A stretch of DNA of 64,000 bases, taken from positions 34,311,044-34,375,043 of the forward strand of contig NC_134649.1 in NCBI RefSeq assembly GCF_030463565.1, given 5' to 3'. This stretch comes from Pelecanus crispus (lineage: Eukaryota > Chordata > Aves > Pelecaniformes > Pelecanidae). Position 1 is the stretch's first letter, and each line of letters opens with the position of its first letter. Positions 23,301 to 34,200 of this stretch are shown here, in pieces. The position numbers and the translations under genes were made by a program. Below the pieces are notes generated by a model, which was not told where the DNA came from, made no database searches, and saw only the letters and a program-made list of their open reading frames with translations.

Positions 23301-24464
23301 CAAATGCAGTGGCACAGCTTACATCTTCCAATGTAATGGTCCAGCATCAAAGGACGTTGTAGATCTCTGGGATCGGAAAGGGCAAGGCGATGCTCACAGG
23401 ACCATAAACCAAAAATGGGCCAAGATCTGCCCCTTTTCCCATCTGCTTTGACATGGGGGTGGCACACGTGTAACTCAGAGGCAGCACTTATGCCAGGGCT
23501 CTTGCATGGTCACTTATCTCTGCCTCCTGCAATAATCCGTGGATGTTTCTTTTTGTAGGTGGTGAGCCTCATCCTTTCTGATGTGATTGGTGACCCCCTA
23601 GACATCATAGCAAGCGGGCCCACTGCTGCCAGCTCCCACAGTGTCCAAGACTGCCTTCAGATACTCGCCAAATACAGCCTGCTGCACAACCTGCCCAAGT
23701 CAGTGGAAACAGTCCTGTCCAGCTCTCCCACCAAGCCCACTGCTCCGGAAGACTACTCCCATGTTTGCAACATCATTATTGGGTCAAATACGCTGGCTTT
23801 AGACGAGGCCAGACACCAAGCCGAGAGCCTGGGCTACACAAGTCTGATTCTGAGTGCAGCAATCTGCGGGGAAGTCAGCCACATTGCCACACTGTACTGC
23901 CAGCTGATCCGCCTGGTCTGTCTGGGCTTCGCTGGCCTTGGAGAAGGGCCCCTGAGTGATGAGGTGAGAGGGAATCTCCTGCAGCTGGCAGCAGAGCTAG
24001 AGATCCCGGGTTTGAACCTTGCTGAGTTTCTACAGGCCCTGCGAGGATTAGGGCCTGAAAGACCCATCTGCATCCTGGCCGGCGGAGAAACCACAGTTCA
24101 GCTTCAAGGAACCGGCAAGGGAGGGAGGAACCAGGAGCTGGCTCTGCGCGTGGGGCTGGGGCTGCACAGGGCACAGGCCATGGAAGTCAGCAGCCCCCCC
24201 GGGAGGTGTGAGATCCTCTTCCTCAGCGGGGGAACGGATGGGCAGGATGGGCCGACAGAGGCGGCAGGGGCCTTCTGCAGCCCACAGCTAGTGGATGAGG
24301 CACTGCAGGAGGGCCTCGATGTAGAGGCCTTTCTCAGCAACAATGACTCCTATACGTTCTTCAGCCAGTTCCAAGGTGGACATCACCTCCTGGTGACAGG
24401 CTTGACAGGCACCAATGTCATGGACATCCAGGCCATTTTAATTAGAGCCACGGAGAGACCATGA
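20057..24464 (+). CDS. GLYCTK: GLYCTK, glycerate 2-kinase (four coding exons, complete)
   Basis: Glycerate kinase phosphorylates D-glycerate to 2-phosphoglycerate using ATP, in serine and fructose catabolism; loss causes D-glyceric aciduria in humans. Exons 20057-20343, 20710-20861, 22735-22910 and 23559-24464 join in frame to 506 codons (human about 523). The protein has the two-domain MOFRL/glycerate-kinase architecture. The N-terminal domain carries GFGKAVLGMA (55-64) and the glycine loop SGGGSALLPAP (146-156). The C-terminal MOFRL domain carries GGETTVQLQGTGKGGRNQE (380-398), FLSGGTDGQDGPTEAAGA (426-443), NDSYTFF (467-473) and TGLTGTNVMD (485-494). All key glycine, Asp and Asn motifs are intact, with no frameshift. 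The human N-terminal extension (mitochondrial presequence) is absent from exon 1; see that entry. It is transcribed divergently from WDR82. Confidence 0.96.
20710..20861 (+). CDS. GLYCTK: GLYCTK coding exon 2
   Basis: 152 bp, residues 96-147. The acceptor is CCTCACCAG|GGAGATG and the donor is CATCTCAG|GTAGCA. It encodes EMLLKPHSKIQVIEGAKNN and ends DDLLLVLIS, leading into the Gly-rich loop that is completed by exon 3. Confidence 0.95.
20862..22734 (+). other. GLYCTK: GLYCTK intron 2
   Basis: 1.87 kb with GT/AG ends. Open frames on both strands here do not resemble proteins and no repeat family is recognisable. The flanking introns 1 (20344-20709) and 3 (22911-23558) are 366 and 648 bp and equally featureless. 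Confidence 0.85.
22735..22910 (+). CDS. GLYCTK: GLYCTK coding exon 3
   Basis: 176 bp, residues 147-205. The acceptor is GCATCCTAG|GGGGTGG and the donor is GCACAG|GTAAATG. It encodes GGSALLPAPILPILLEEKEK, then LASRGAAIQEVNIVRKTLS and LKGGGLARLAYPAQ, closely following the human enzyme. It ends in phase 0. Confidence 0.95.
23559..24464 (+). CDS. GLYCTK: GLYCTK coding exon 4 (terminal)
   Basis: 906 bp including TGA at 24462-24464; residues 206-506. The acceptor is CTTTTTGTAG|GTGGTGAGC. It begins VVSLILSDVIGDPLDIIASG and holds the entire MOFRL domain. No AATAAA polyadenylation signal is evident within the next 200 bases, so the 3' end is undefined. Confidence 0.95.
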   Translation: MVSLILSDVIGDPLDIIASGPTAASSHSVQDCLQILAKYSLLHNLPKSVETVLSSSPTKPTAPEDYSHVCNIIIGSNTLALDEARHQAESLGYTSLILSAAICGEVSHIATLYCQLIRLVCLGFAGLGEGPLSDEVRGNLLQLAAELEIPGLNLAEFLQALRGLGPERPICILAGGETTVQLQGTGKGGRNQELALRVGLGLHRAQAMEVSSPPGRCEILFLSGGTDGQDGPTEAAGAFCSPQLVDEALQEGLDVEAFLSNNDSYTFFSQFQGGHHLLVTGLTGTNVMDIQAILIRATERP

Positions 24465-25713
24465 GAGCTCCCTCTGCAGATATCCAGATGTATTTAATTA
24501 GGACCAGGCGTAAATGAAGGCATCAACACTGCAGACAAACGTAAACTACTTAAATTAGGGCTTGCTGTCAAGGGTGCTAATATCTTTGACAGAAAGAATC
24601 CACTAATTAGACACACGAGTGGATGTCCACAGCAAAAGCAAGCACTTGTAATTGGGATCAGAGGAAGGTAAGAGGTCAAATTACAGATGCAGAGGCTGGA
24701 TTTAACGCTTCTGCTGAGAGCTGCCACTCTTGTGGCTGCTTCAACTATAGTTGTTAAAAGATGTGGGGAAATCAAGGCCATGGTAGGGCTGCCAGGGAGA
24801 GTCCTCAAGGTAGCTGTTGCACCTCCAGTGCCTCCAGCTCAAGAGCAGCTCATCAGGGGATTTTTGCAGGTTCACAGAAGTGCATTACAGTGACTGAAGG
24901 ATGTAAAGCAATAGCAAGACCTGCCCAGCTGGAGGCATGGAGGTGTCGGGAGAACATGGTGGGAAGGGGACACCCAGCACTGGCTCCATGTGCAAGCGCA
25001 GTGCCCTGCGGCTCCTCCCACACCAGGGTGCCAGAGGCGACCCAGAGACCCCAAGCCCAGCACAACGCACACCCAGCAGCATGGCTAGGGAGCACATTGG
25101 CCAAGAGCAGCATTTCGTCTCAGACACGTGACACAAAAGCAGTGCTCAGTGACACAGAAGGTAGTATACCTTCACTGTGCAGCATAAGGAAGAGGACAAT
25201 TGAGGTGCAGTGGCAAGCCAGCTGAATGGAGCCCTTCACCTCCAGCCTCCTTCCCTCCACAGGGACATCTTCCCCACTGATCCCTGTTGGGAGAGTCTCC
25301 ATGCCAGCAGTGTGTATGCTATGAGCTTTCACGGTGTTGTTTTCCAACTGCCTAGAAAACAGACATGCAGCCAGCCTGAGCCACTGACCTTTCTTCTGCG
25401 CTGAGGCAGAAGTCGCTGTCACTCTGATTAACTCTGCTAATTCTGCAGAACAAAAGGCAAGGAAACCTTCACGCTCAGCTCTCCTGACCCATGCTGCTGA
25501 GCTGATCAAAGGGCAAAGCTGCCGGAGTCGTGCTTTGACAGGGAGCTGCTCCCTGACATGTATAAGGACGCAGTGGTTATTGCGGGTGCTTCACCTACTG
25601 CAGTGCAATATGTGGGAGAGCAGAGATGAGCCAGGTTTCCCAGGACATGGAGCCCACGGTGGGGTGGATTTCAGAAGGGCTCTGCCTGTAGCAACAGGCA
25701 TGGTAACAGTTTT
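24465..25713. other. GLYCTK 3' flank with an AT-rich block
   Basis: The 3' untranslated region must start here but its end is not visible. The block at about 24,485-24,690 (TATTTAATTAGGACC, CTACTTAAATTAGGGC, CCACTAATTAGACAC, TTGTAATTGGGATC) is rich in TAATT sites and stands out from its surroundings as a candidate conserved regulatory element. The remainder shows nothing recognisable. Confidence 0.45.
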
Positions 25714-25837
25714 GGCTGGATATTCAAAGGACTTGAGCTCAGCAGCCAGTATGACCCAACGCGTCTGACTCCTTTTGAATATCCGCCTGTTTGTTACAGA
25801 GTCTAAGTGGGAGCTGAGCTCCTTTGAAAATCCAGCC
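25714..25837. repeat. Palindromic MITE-like inverted repeat
   Basis: The left arm at 25714-25740 begins GGCTGGATATTCAAAGG. The right arm at 25811-25837 is its imperfect reverse complement, ending CCTTTGAAAATCCAGCC. A third partial copy in inverse orientation, CCTTTTGAATATCCGCC, lies inside at 25771-25787. Palindromic elements with GGATTTTCAAAGG arms are abundant in turtles and crocodilians as I recall. This is most likely a decayed non-autonomous DNA transposon copy. Confidence 0.6.
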
Positions 25838-27979
25838 CTAATTTAATAGGACATGCTTGACTCAGACTCTTTCCAGACAGACAGACCTACTCCGTGTGGC
25901 TGATCTCATCTCGTGACATAAATACACCATCCTGCCAACACCATGAGTCGTGGTGTCTCACTGAACTCTGTTCTGTGCCCCGCTCCAAGATGGATCGCAG
26001 GGTGGATTTTTGTGGAGGATGCGACACCTCCTGCTTTGGTTTCGAAGCCAATATCTAACAAGCAGGGATTATCAGCAGGACTGTCACGGGGCCCGGTATT
26101 GATGCCAGGCTGGCAGCTGGACTGTCTGGGCCACAGCCCAGGCGCAGTGTCAAGGCACAAGCCTGGGGATTTCAAAACCCCAGTCTTACCCCGGTGGTTT
26201 AAACTCATCCACACATCTCATTTGTCCTCCGAGTCTGAAGGTCTTCTGTAACATGCCTGAACTTGCTCGCGCTGGCAAACAGTTTTGAGATCTGCTGGGG
26301 AAAACCTGCCAAGCGTTATAAAGCTCGCTGTGCCCCCATAATGTCAGGTGGCAGTGGTGCAGGAGAAGCTGCTTTGTGCCGTGTGTTTTTCTCCAGAGGT
26401 CGCCAGCAGGTCACCTCCTACATGCCCGGCATGCCAGCACCGTGGGGGCAATAACACACACAGCGATACAGCCAAAAAGTACGGGCTATGGCCAGGATAA
26501 CTGGCTAAAGCTGGCTCCAAGTTGTTAATGCTTCCTGTCCAATTCTGCTCCAGTGAAATCCAGAGTGACTCCAGTTTCAGGCTGGGGTGCCTGGCAGAAG
26601 GGTCACCGACAGCTTCAGCAGCAGGTCTGGCATGCCAGCCTGGGCACACTGTCACAGGCCCACCATACCCCTGCGCTCTGCCCCCAACCCCGCGACGTTG
26701 CTGAGCGCCATGCTAGTCCTTGGAGCTGCTGCTTGCACTGTGTCGCAGTCAAGTTCAGAAGACCTTGGGCTAGCGCGCGCTGGCTTCTCTTGGGAAATGC
26801 CTAACACCCACACCCTGAGCAGTGTCCTTGCTTTTCTAAACAGTGGTTTTTCACTAATGATTAAAAAGAGTTTGTGCTGGGGAGGAGAGAAGGCTAACAA
26901 AAGGTTTGTTGAAAGGATGGATCTGTTTGAAGTGCACTTCACATCTATATTTGCTTGGCCTCCATACACAGTTTTTGTTCATGTCCCTTCTTTTCTAATG
27001 AGGAGATAACAGGACGGGGGGAGGTTGACCAAGGACACCCAGGTTACAGAAACACTTTTCCTCTTCTGATGCTTCTACCTGGATAGATCGAAGCTCCATT
27101 TCTGAGGGATTGCTTGGGTGGACCTTGTGCATCTTCTGCCTAGGGAGGAAGGGAGCTTTGGAGTGCGCACACCCCTTACAAACAAGGCATCATTTTATTC
27201 CTCTGGACAATGCTCAGCACAGAATTGCCTGTTACTGCTCCAGCCCAAAGCCAGCTGCCTCTGACCTGCAGTCCCTTCACTGACAGCAATAGACCCCACA
27301 CATGAGCCAACATACATTTGGGCCACACCGGTCGGGTTTTGCAAGGATTTGTGAGATAACAGTTGCATCTAAAGATGCAACAGCATCGCTTACCTGCCAA
27401 GTAATGATTTGCCTCTGAGTTCTCGGAACTTGCCAGGAGCAATGACTTTCCTGTGGAGAACTTGAGTGAGTCACCACAGGTGAGCAGAGCTTTGCAGCTT
27501 GCCCGTGCTATCCTGGATGGGATATTAGCATCATGCGAGCGTACCTGGACAAATGAAGAAACCCAGAGTGCAACTGTGGTCACACTGAGTGATTCCAGCA
27601 TGCAGGCCATGCTGGGCCCAGCTCCGCGCCATTCTGGCTCCGGGGTGCTTGCGCCTGAGGAGACAAGTCACAGAAAGAGTGAGGACAATAATAGCTGCTT
27701 GGTTTATGACACCCCCAGTCCCATCCCTTCCCTTTTTATCAGAAAAGCAAAACTCTTTCTACACCACCCAGCCTCCATGAAGGAGATGGGTGGAGATGGT
27801 CAAGAGCTCCCCAGCCACATCCCCGTACGTAGGCAGGGGACACAGGGAAAGCCATCAGGGAAAAAGCACCCCCAGCTGCTGAGCAGGGAGCACATGAGCG
27901 AAGCACAGGTGCGTCCGGGGTCGATTTGCTCTCCTAAGCAGGCTGCTCATAGCCAAACAGTGCTAATGGCTGGGAGAAG
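25838..27979. other. Intergenic, nothing recognised
   Basis: About 2.1 kb of mixed-composition sequence downstream of GLYCTK, without exons, hairpins or recognisable repeats. Confidence 0.5.
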
Positions 27980-28330
27980 TAACTGCATTATTAACAGTGC
28001 GAGCTTTTGGCAGTAAATTAAAAATCTTGGCTGCCGCCCTTGGCTCTGCTCTTGCCTCTTAGGAGACATTAATATCACAGCTCCCCAGCATTCCCATTAT
28101 CACTTCATTAAGGATCCAATAATGATAAATGTGGATGGTTTTATTTTGCACAGAGCCTGATTAATGGCTAATATTTCACTAGGTGTTAATGGGGCCCTTC
28201 CTTTATGGAGGGATCAGAAGGGGGCTGCCTTTCATCTCCTCCACAAGCCAGGTAATTTTCACTATTTTCGCTAATGTGACAGATTTAACACAAACCTTGG
28301 ATGAGCAGCTGAGGCCTCTTGAGAAACTTT
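27980..28330. promoter_or_regulatory. AT-rich candidate conserved non-coding element
   Basis: An AT-rich block inside GC-rich flanks, about 0.6 kb from miR-135a. It contains TGCATTATTAACAG, ACATTAATATCAC, CCAATAATGATAAATG, CCTGATTAATGGCTAATA and GTGTTAATGG, a density of ATTA homeodomain cores typical of developmental enhancers. Function and conservation are inferred, not seen. Confidence 0.4.
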
Positions 28331-28377
28331 GAAGAGCATCATGCTTGGGGCAGCCCTTGCTGCTGTGGCCATTCCCC

Positions 28378-28468
28378 AGCTCCTTTCTTCTTCTTCTCCT
28401 CCTCCTCCTTCTCTTCTTCTTCTTCTTCTTCTTCCTCCTCATCCTCCTCTCCCCCCCCCCCCCCCCCC
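28378..28468. repeat. Polypyrimidine tract ending in C18
   Basis: Seventy bases of TTC/TCC/CTT repeats run straight into eighteen C (28451-28468). The tract is pure pyrimidine on the plus strand except for one A at 28441. It can form H-DNA and, on the minus strand, G-quadruplexes. Frames through it encode low-complexity Ser/Leu/Phe or Glu/Lys runs and are not genes. Confidence 0.9.
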
Positions 28469-28863
28469 AATCCTGCCAGCAGCACCTCCTTCCAGCACCT
28501 GCACCCAGATGCTGCCAGAGGCTGTTGCCTATCTCCCAGGATAGTGGGGGGGCAAAAGTAAAGCAGAGGTCTCCACAGGGATGAGCCCACCAGTGCAGCT
28601 GCTGGGGCCCTCCACAGCAGATGTGGTGCAGAATCAGACCCACCCTTGCAAGGAGGTGCAATGCAAGGAGTGGGCTTGTGCTGGCATCACCCCAAAGCAG
28701 CTTGGGACCCCTCATCTGCACCCCCAAGAGGGCTGGGGAGCCCAGGATGCAGGACAGAGCCCAGGCTGAGGCCAGCAGCCCTCCTCCAGCACCCCAGGGA
28801 TAGCTTTGGTGGCTCCTCCGAGGCTGGCTCCTGTGGCACAGGGGCTGTTCTCTGCCGTAGGAC

Positions 28864-28946
28864 CCCAGCGTATTGCACGGCTTCAATCCCTATATGAAGT
28901 GGGATGTATAATCACATAGGAATAAAAAGCCATACAAGACGGCAGG
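28864..28946 (-). ncRNA. MIR135A1: miR-135a-1 microRNA precursor
   Basis: On the minus strand the mature 5p sequence (28912-28934, beginning TATGGCTTTTTATTCC) matches human miR-135a-5p as remembered at every base. The 3p arm (28873-28894, beginning TATAGGGATTGAAGCC) pairs with it across a loop. The stem extends outward through TTGTATGGCTT on the 5p side and AAGCCGTGCAA on the 3p side without mismatch. It lies 4.4 kb beyond the GLYCTK stop codon on the opposite strand, the same position and strand that MIR135A1 has next to human GLYCTK. This distinguishes it from the miR-135a-2 and miR-135b loci. miR-135a acts in Wnt/APC and neuronal regulation. No host transcript can be read directly. Confidence 0.95.
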
Positions 28947-28949
28947 CTG

Positions 28950-30980
28950 TGAGTTGCTCCATACTGGCGGGGCGACAGGCCAGTCCTTCTGCAGTGGCTG
29001 CCACGGCCCCCACAGGGATGGGTCTGGGCCCCAGGGAGCCCCCAGGAGTCCCCTCCAGCCCCTGTGCAGGGGGGTCCGTGGGGAGACAGAGGAGGCCTGC
29101 ATCAAATGGAGAAGAGAGGCAATGTTTCGGCCAGGAGAAAGCATGGGAGACCCCAGAGCTGCTGGAAAGGGAGCCCTGTGGGTTGTCAACACTTGCTCCC
29201 AGCTCTCCCAGCTACCAGGGGCCTCTCTTGGAGCTGAGACAAGACTTGCCCTGTGGTACATCCAGACCTCCCCTCTGCCCATCCTCATCCCAGAGGATCA
29301 CCCTCCCAGGGCTCCTCCAGCCCGGGGACCCTCTGCTTGCACCACCATCGTCCCCAGGGCTTTATCAGCCCCACCAAGGCAAGGGGTACCACAACCCTCC
29401 AGCACCATCGCAAACACCTGGTGGGGGGAGAAAAAGGAGCCAGCCCCCTCCCAGCAGCAGTGGGAGCATCCTCCGCCATCTGACTGAGAAGAGCCCGGCG
29501 GGTGGAGCGAGCGGTTGCAGGGAGCTGTCAGCGCCCGGCTGTCAGAGCACAAATCCCCTGGCAGCCCATTAGGAGCAGCTCCCAGCTGCCTGCAGGAGCT
29601 CTTGACAGGGGGCCAGGCACCAGCGCGAATGAGAGTGGATCCTCTGCTAAGAAGTCGGACGTGGGTGGAATGAAACTGGGGAGCTATTGCCCTGGTGAAC
29701 GCTTACGGAGCAGCGCCAGCATGGCCACCGCAGGCAGCCCCACGTGCTGGGGTAGGGGGGTGACCAGGACAGGCTCCTGCAGGAGCCCACCCAAGCAATG
29801 CTGGGGATAAAGCCAAGTGGTGGCCAGCAGAAAGGGGGTTTTGTGCTGCCTCCTCTCCTCCTGCCTTTCTCTGGAAGCTGCTCGCATCCCGGCAGTGATT
29901 CTGGCATCCACAGGATGGGAGACCCACAGCAGTGCCTGTGGCAGGAGGGGACGGGTGGCAGGTGCAGGCTTGTGCAATGCAGTCTGGACACGCACTGAGA
30001 AGGGAAGAGCTTCTTTTAGCAAAAAGAAAAAAAACCCAAACAAACAAACAAACAAAAACCCCACAAAGCAGTGATGCATGGCCATGCTCTGCTTGCTGAG
30101 GGCACTGAAAAACCTCTTTTCACTGGCCCAAGAGACCACAGCTGATCACCAGCCTCCAGCCGAACACCACAATGTTGCCTTGGGCTTGGGCAGCACTGGA
30201 GGGGCTGAGCCACCCCAGAGACATCACCCTGGGCTCCCCTTAATGCACAAGGAGGAACTTCAACTCCAGGCTGCCTTTCCAAGCCATGTGGCAGCACTGG
30301 AAAGCATCAATACCCTTCAAAACACTCCCAGAAATCTTCCTCCATCCCCAGGGTCAGGGTTTCTCCCAAGGCTGGAGCAGCTCAGCAGGTTGGACCCTGT
30401 GCATCATCCCTCATGGGATGCTCCTGCCCAGCCAGACCCTGCACAGTGCAGGGGTCCCCAGGTGAGGGTCCCCATGTGTCCCCTCCCTGGGGCAGTGCAG
30501 GCAGGGGGCTGCCAGGCTCAGGGGAAGGGGGTAACATCCCTTGCAGCTGCCCCATGATGATCAATTTCGAGCAAAGGGCCTTTTTTTGGTGGAAAACCCT
30601 GAGGGTTTGGCTTTCCACATCAGTATTTCATGAGCTCTCACCCACCTGCTCCAAGAGCTGCAAAGAGGTGAGGGTCAAGCTACATCACAGCCAAGTTTTG
30701 GGAGGATGGAGGGGTTATCCCCACCCTGGAGGGGGGTAGCCCCAGCTCACCCCCAGCCAGGCTGTCCATGGCAATCACCAGATCAGGCATCACAGGTCTT
30801 CAAAAAGCACAAATCCCACAGCTTGAGGGGCTCAACCCAACCAAAATCCTCAGCAAAACCCACACAGAAGGCAAGCGGTGACAGTAGGGGGGACAAGCAG
30901 GCGAGTGACCACACCACCAGAGCAAACCAGGTATGGTGATGGTGCCACCAGTTCCTCAATTGCTTCTTAACCACCTCCAA
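28950..30980. other. GC-rich intergenic, nothing recognised
   Basis: Upstream side of miR-135a (minus-strand sense). G/C-rich sequence with long accidental open frames on both strands and an A-rich (CAAA)n tract at about 30,036-30,058. No gene is supported. Confidence 0.5.
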
Positions 30981-30984
30981 ACCA

Positions 30985-31200
30985 AATCGGCAATTAAGAG
31001 ATCGTCATTTGATGATTTGTACAAAATTATGCGTTTGTGAATCACTGTACCCAGGCTAGGTAAGAACACCGCCAGTGCTGTATTTGGGAGTAATTACTCT
31101 CCACGAGCATGTGAATCATTAGGTATAATTGCCCTAACAAATAAAAGGGAGATAACTCCCATCTCTAGCCTAATCTAGCAGAAGCGATTTTCGGGGTGAG
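30985..31200. promoter_or_regulatory. AT-rich candidate conserved non-coding element
   Basis: A block with CGGCAATTAAGAG, TTTGTACAAAATTATGCG, GGGAGTAATTACTCTCC (a near-perfect palindrome around TAATTA), GAATCATTAGGTATAATTG and ACAAATAAAAGG, between GC-rich flanks. It is 2.1 kb upstream of miR-135a in that gene's sense. The composition suggests an enhancer; conservation is untested. Confidence 0.4.
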
Positions 31201-34200
31201 CTGCACGAAAGAAAACCAGGAGCACAAGGCAGAGAGAAAGCAGAAAGAGGAGAGCTTCAAAACCTGGACGTGTCATTAATCCCTCCCGCAGCAATCAAAG
31301 CCAGCCGGCAGCAGTGGAGTCCCTCCTGCAGGTCCCCACCGAAGTTTGGTGGCAGAGGATTTGCTGTAGAGGGCTCAGGTTTGGCTGCAACAGGGTTGTC
31401 CCTTCCCAGGGCAGCATCCAACTGGAGCACGACTTCTCCTGGCAAAAGTTTCTCTGCTGCAAAAACGCAATCAGGTTAAAAAAAGGATTTATTGGGGGGG
31501 GGGGAACAGTTACTCAAGTCTAACGAAACCATTTTGCTTTTCCCCTGGGAAACACTGGAATAAAATAAAAAAAAAAAAACAAACTCACCCCACTTGAAGT
31601 TGACATTTTGAAATGAAGCAACAATTTTCTTCTCCACTTAAAAATGTCATCACAAACTTTCACTTTAAAAAAAAAAAAGCAGCCTTCCCCAAGTGACATT
31701 TTAAGGGGAAATGTTGACTTAAAATCAGAAGGAAACCCCCCAACCCATGCAACGAAACATTTTGAGCTGCAGTGAAACTCCTTGCAGGGAAATGGATAGT
31801 TTTGCAGGGGAAAAAAAAATAAAAATTGCAAGTCACTACAGAGCTTTTGTGGATCGAATTTCCCACGGGACAAACCCATCCTTGCAGGCAGCATCACTGC
31901 CCTGTCCCAGAGGAAACAGCATGCCCAATTCTGGGCAAATTTTCTCAAAAGCCCTGCAATGCAAAGCAAAAACATTGTGAATAGAGGCTGGTTTTGCCCT
32001 AGATGGGTGGCAGGCAAGTGGTGCTGGCTCTGTGCTGTCCCCACGAGATGCCAAGGCCGGGGGATGCCAGCACCAGGGCAAGGAACCACAGCGAGCAATA
32101 GCGGGGTTTATTCCGCCTCCTCTGGGGCTCCCCACAGCCTCCGCAGGGAGAAACAGGATTTAGTCTGCGACTCATGGGAATCCCTGCTTGCTCCCCAGGG
32201 AGCAAGAGGATTGTGGCTCATCCCTTCTCTGCTTGCAAGAGGGGCTGGGCTCTGCCTAGATATGCTCCTCAAGATCCAGCTGTACCATGCCGTGCCGTAC
32301 CATGTCGCCTCCACCTGCAGCCCTTCTGCTGGGTGGGGTTCGACCAGGAGCAATCTGTGCTTGGGCTCTCCCCAGGCTGCAGTTATTGCTGCCTGGGTTT
32401 TGGTTTTTTAATAACCTGTAATATGAGAAGCCTGCCCGGGGGAGCGGAGGGATTATTGGCAAATATCACTTCCCATTTGCCGGGCTTTGAGGGGCTTTAG
32501 CCACGTGGATTAGCCAGGAGCAGAGAGAGGGACACAAACCACCAGGCTGGGACAGAGCAGGGCTGAATCCTTTTAACACAGGGCTGCAGCAAAATCCCAC
32601 AGACAAGAAGTATCCTCCAGCCTCCGAAGGAGAGGGACGGGTGGGAAGGGCTGCAGAATCCTAATTAGCTCTTCGATATTAATGAACTGGCACTGAACAA
32701 ACAAGCCGGCGACGACGGCTGGCACAGCTCCTGCTGCCACCTCCCAGCCTCAGCACTGGGCTGCCCACACAAGGGTGCTTGGTGGCACAGCCCCCAGGGC
32801 GTGGGACAGCCAGGGGCACAGGGACCCAAGGAAACAGGGGGAACGTGTGCCACCATGGGAGAGGAGCCACATGGGCTTGGGCAGGGAGGATGCAATGCAG
32901 ACAGGATACAAGAACACACGGCAGGGCATACCGCAGTCCTGGTCCCCGTGTCCACAGCCGACACTGGGAGATGCCACCGCTTGCATGGGACACTCACCTT
33001 GCCAGGGGCTTTCTGCAAGACCAGGGCTGAGTCACTTTGTCCTCAGATGAAGCCAGCAGCCCAGGGATGGGGCACCCCATCACCAGCTACGCTGACAGGT
33101 GCCCACTGGCTTGGAAACCTAAAAGCCAGCAGCTGGAGACACAAGGCATGTGAATAAATCCTTATGCTGGACATCCCTGCCTCAGTTCCTGCTTAAGGAC
33201 TCCAAAAGCCTATGGGGCACCCAGCAGGCAAGCCAAGAGGGAGCTGTGGGGTGCAGAGCCAGGGATCCATGCCAGAGGTGCTGGGGACATCCTGCAATAT
33301 TAGTTAGCACTCACTATTAGGGATGAAATGCTGTTGGGCAGGGAAGGGGCCTCCCTCTTCCCCAGGGAGAGCTGGTGACTGACAGCTCCTTTCTTGTCTC
33401 CAGGGCTAACCCGTGCTAAAGGGAGGTGAAGGGTCTCCCTGCACATCACCCCCAGCACCCTGGATGCAAACCTGGCAGCTGCTGGATGCACAACCCAGCC
33501 ACAGCCCCATCACTAGCAGAGAGCACCCAAAGAGCATGAAAGTCCTGACTCAGCACAGGCTACAGGGGTAAGCCCTGCAGAAAGCCACCCCCGAGCTCAG
33601 GGTGATGCCAAAAACAGGCAACACAGACAATTCTGTGCACAGCCCTTGAGCCCAGCTCACCTCCCACCTGCCTTTACCAGCATCTCCAGCAGCAAACCCA
33701 GCCCAGGAAGACATGTAAGTCTTGTCCCAGTGCCCAGTTAAGTGGGCTCCACTTGCCAGCACAACCCTACTAAACCTGCAGACTCCATCCCATCCCTCCT
33801 CAGCTGCTTTAACCTCTTATAAACCCTCCTGGAAAGGCAGGAATAGCTGTGTGCTGTGCTGAGCCACCAGAAGTTGATTAAGCCCTAATTAATTGCATTA
33901 AGGTCAGCCAATGTACTCTGTTAAGGAAGAAAGCCAATAATTAAACTCCACGTGGGGCATGCTTCTGCCATTAGCTCCCCAGGCTGGAGCAGCAGAGTTG
34001 GGCTCAGTGGGGTCACAGCCAGCACCGCTCTCCAGCACATGGTGGTGGCAACTGGGGAAATAATTAAGTGTCAGGCATAAAACCATCAGCACTTCAGCCG
34101 CCGGTTGACAAAACCCACCCAGTATCATTGTCAGCAGCGGGGCTGCCGGGGAAGGCTCGAGGTGGAGGGGACTGCAGGGGGACGCTGGCTGCATGAGAGC

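Noticed and set aside
28203..28886. 227-codon minus-strand frame with Lys/Arg/Glu repeats
   Set aside because: It is simply the polypyrimidine/C18 tract read in reverse, and it overlaps the miR-135a region.
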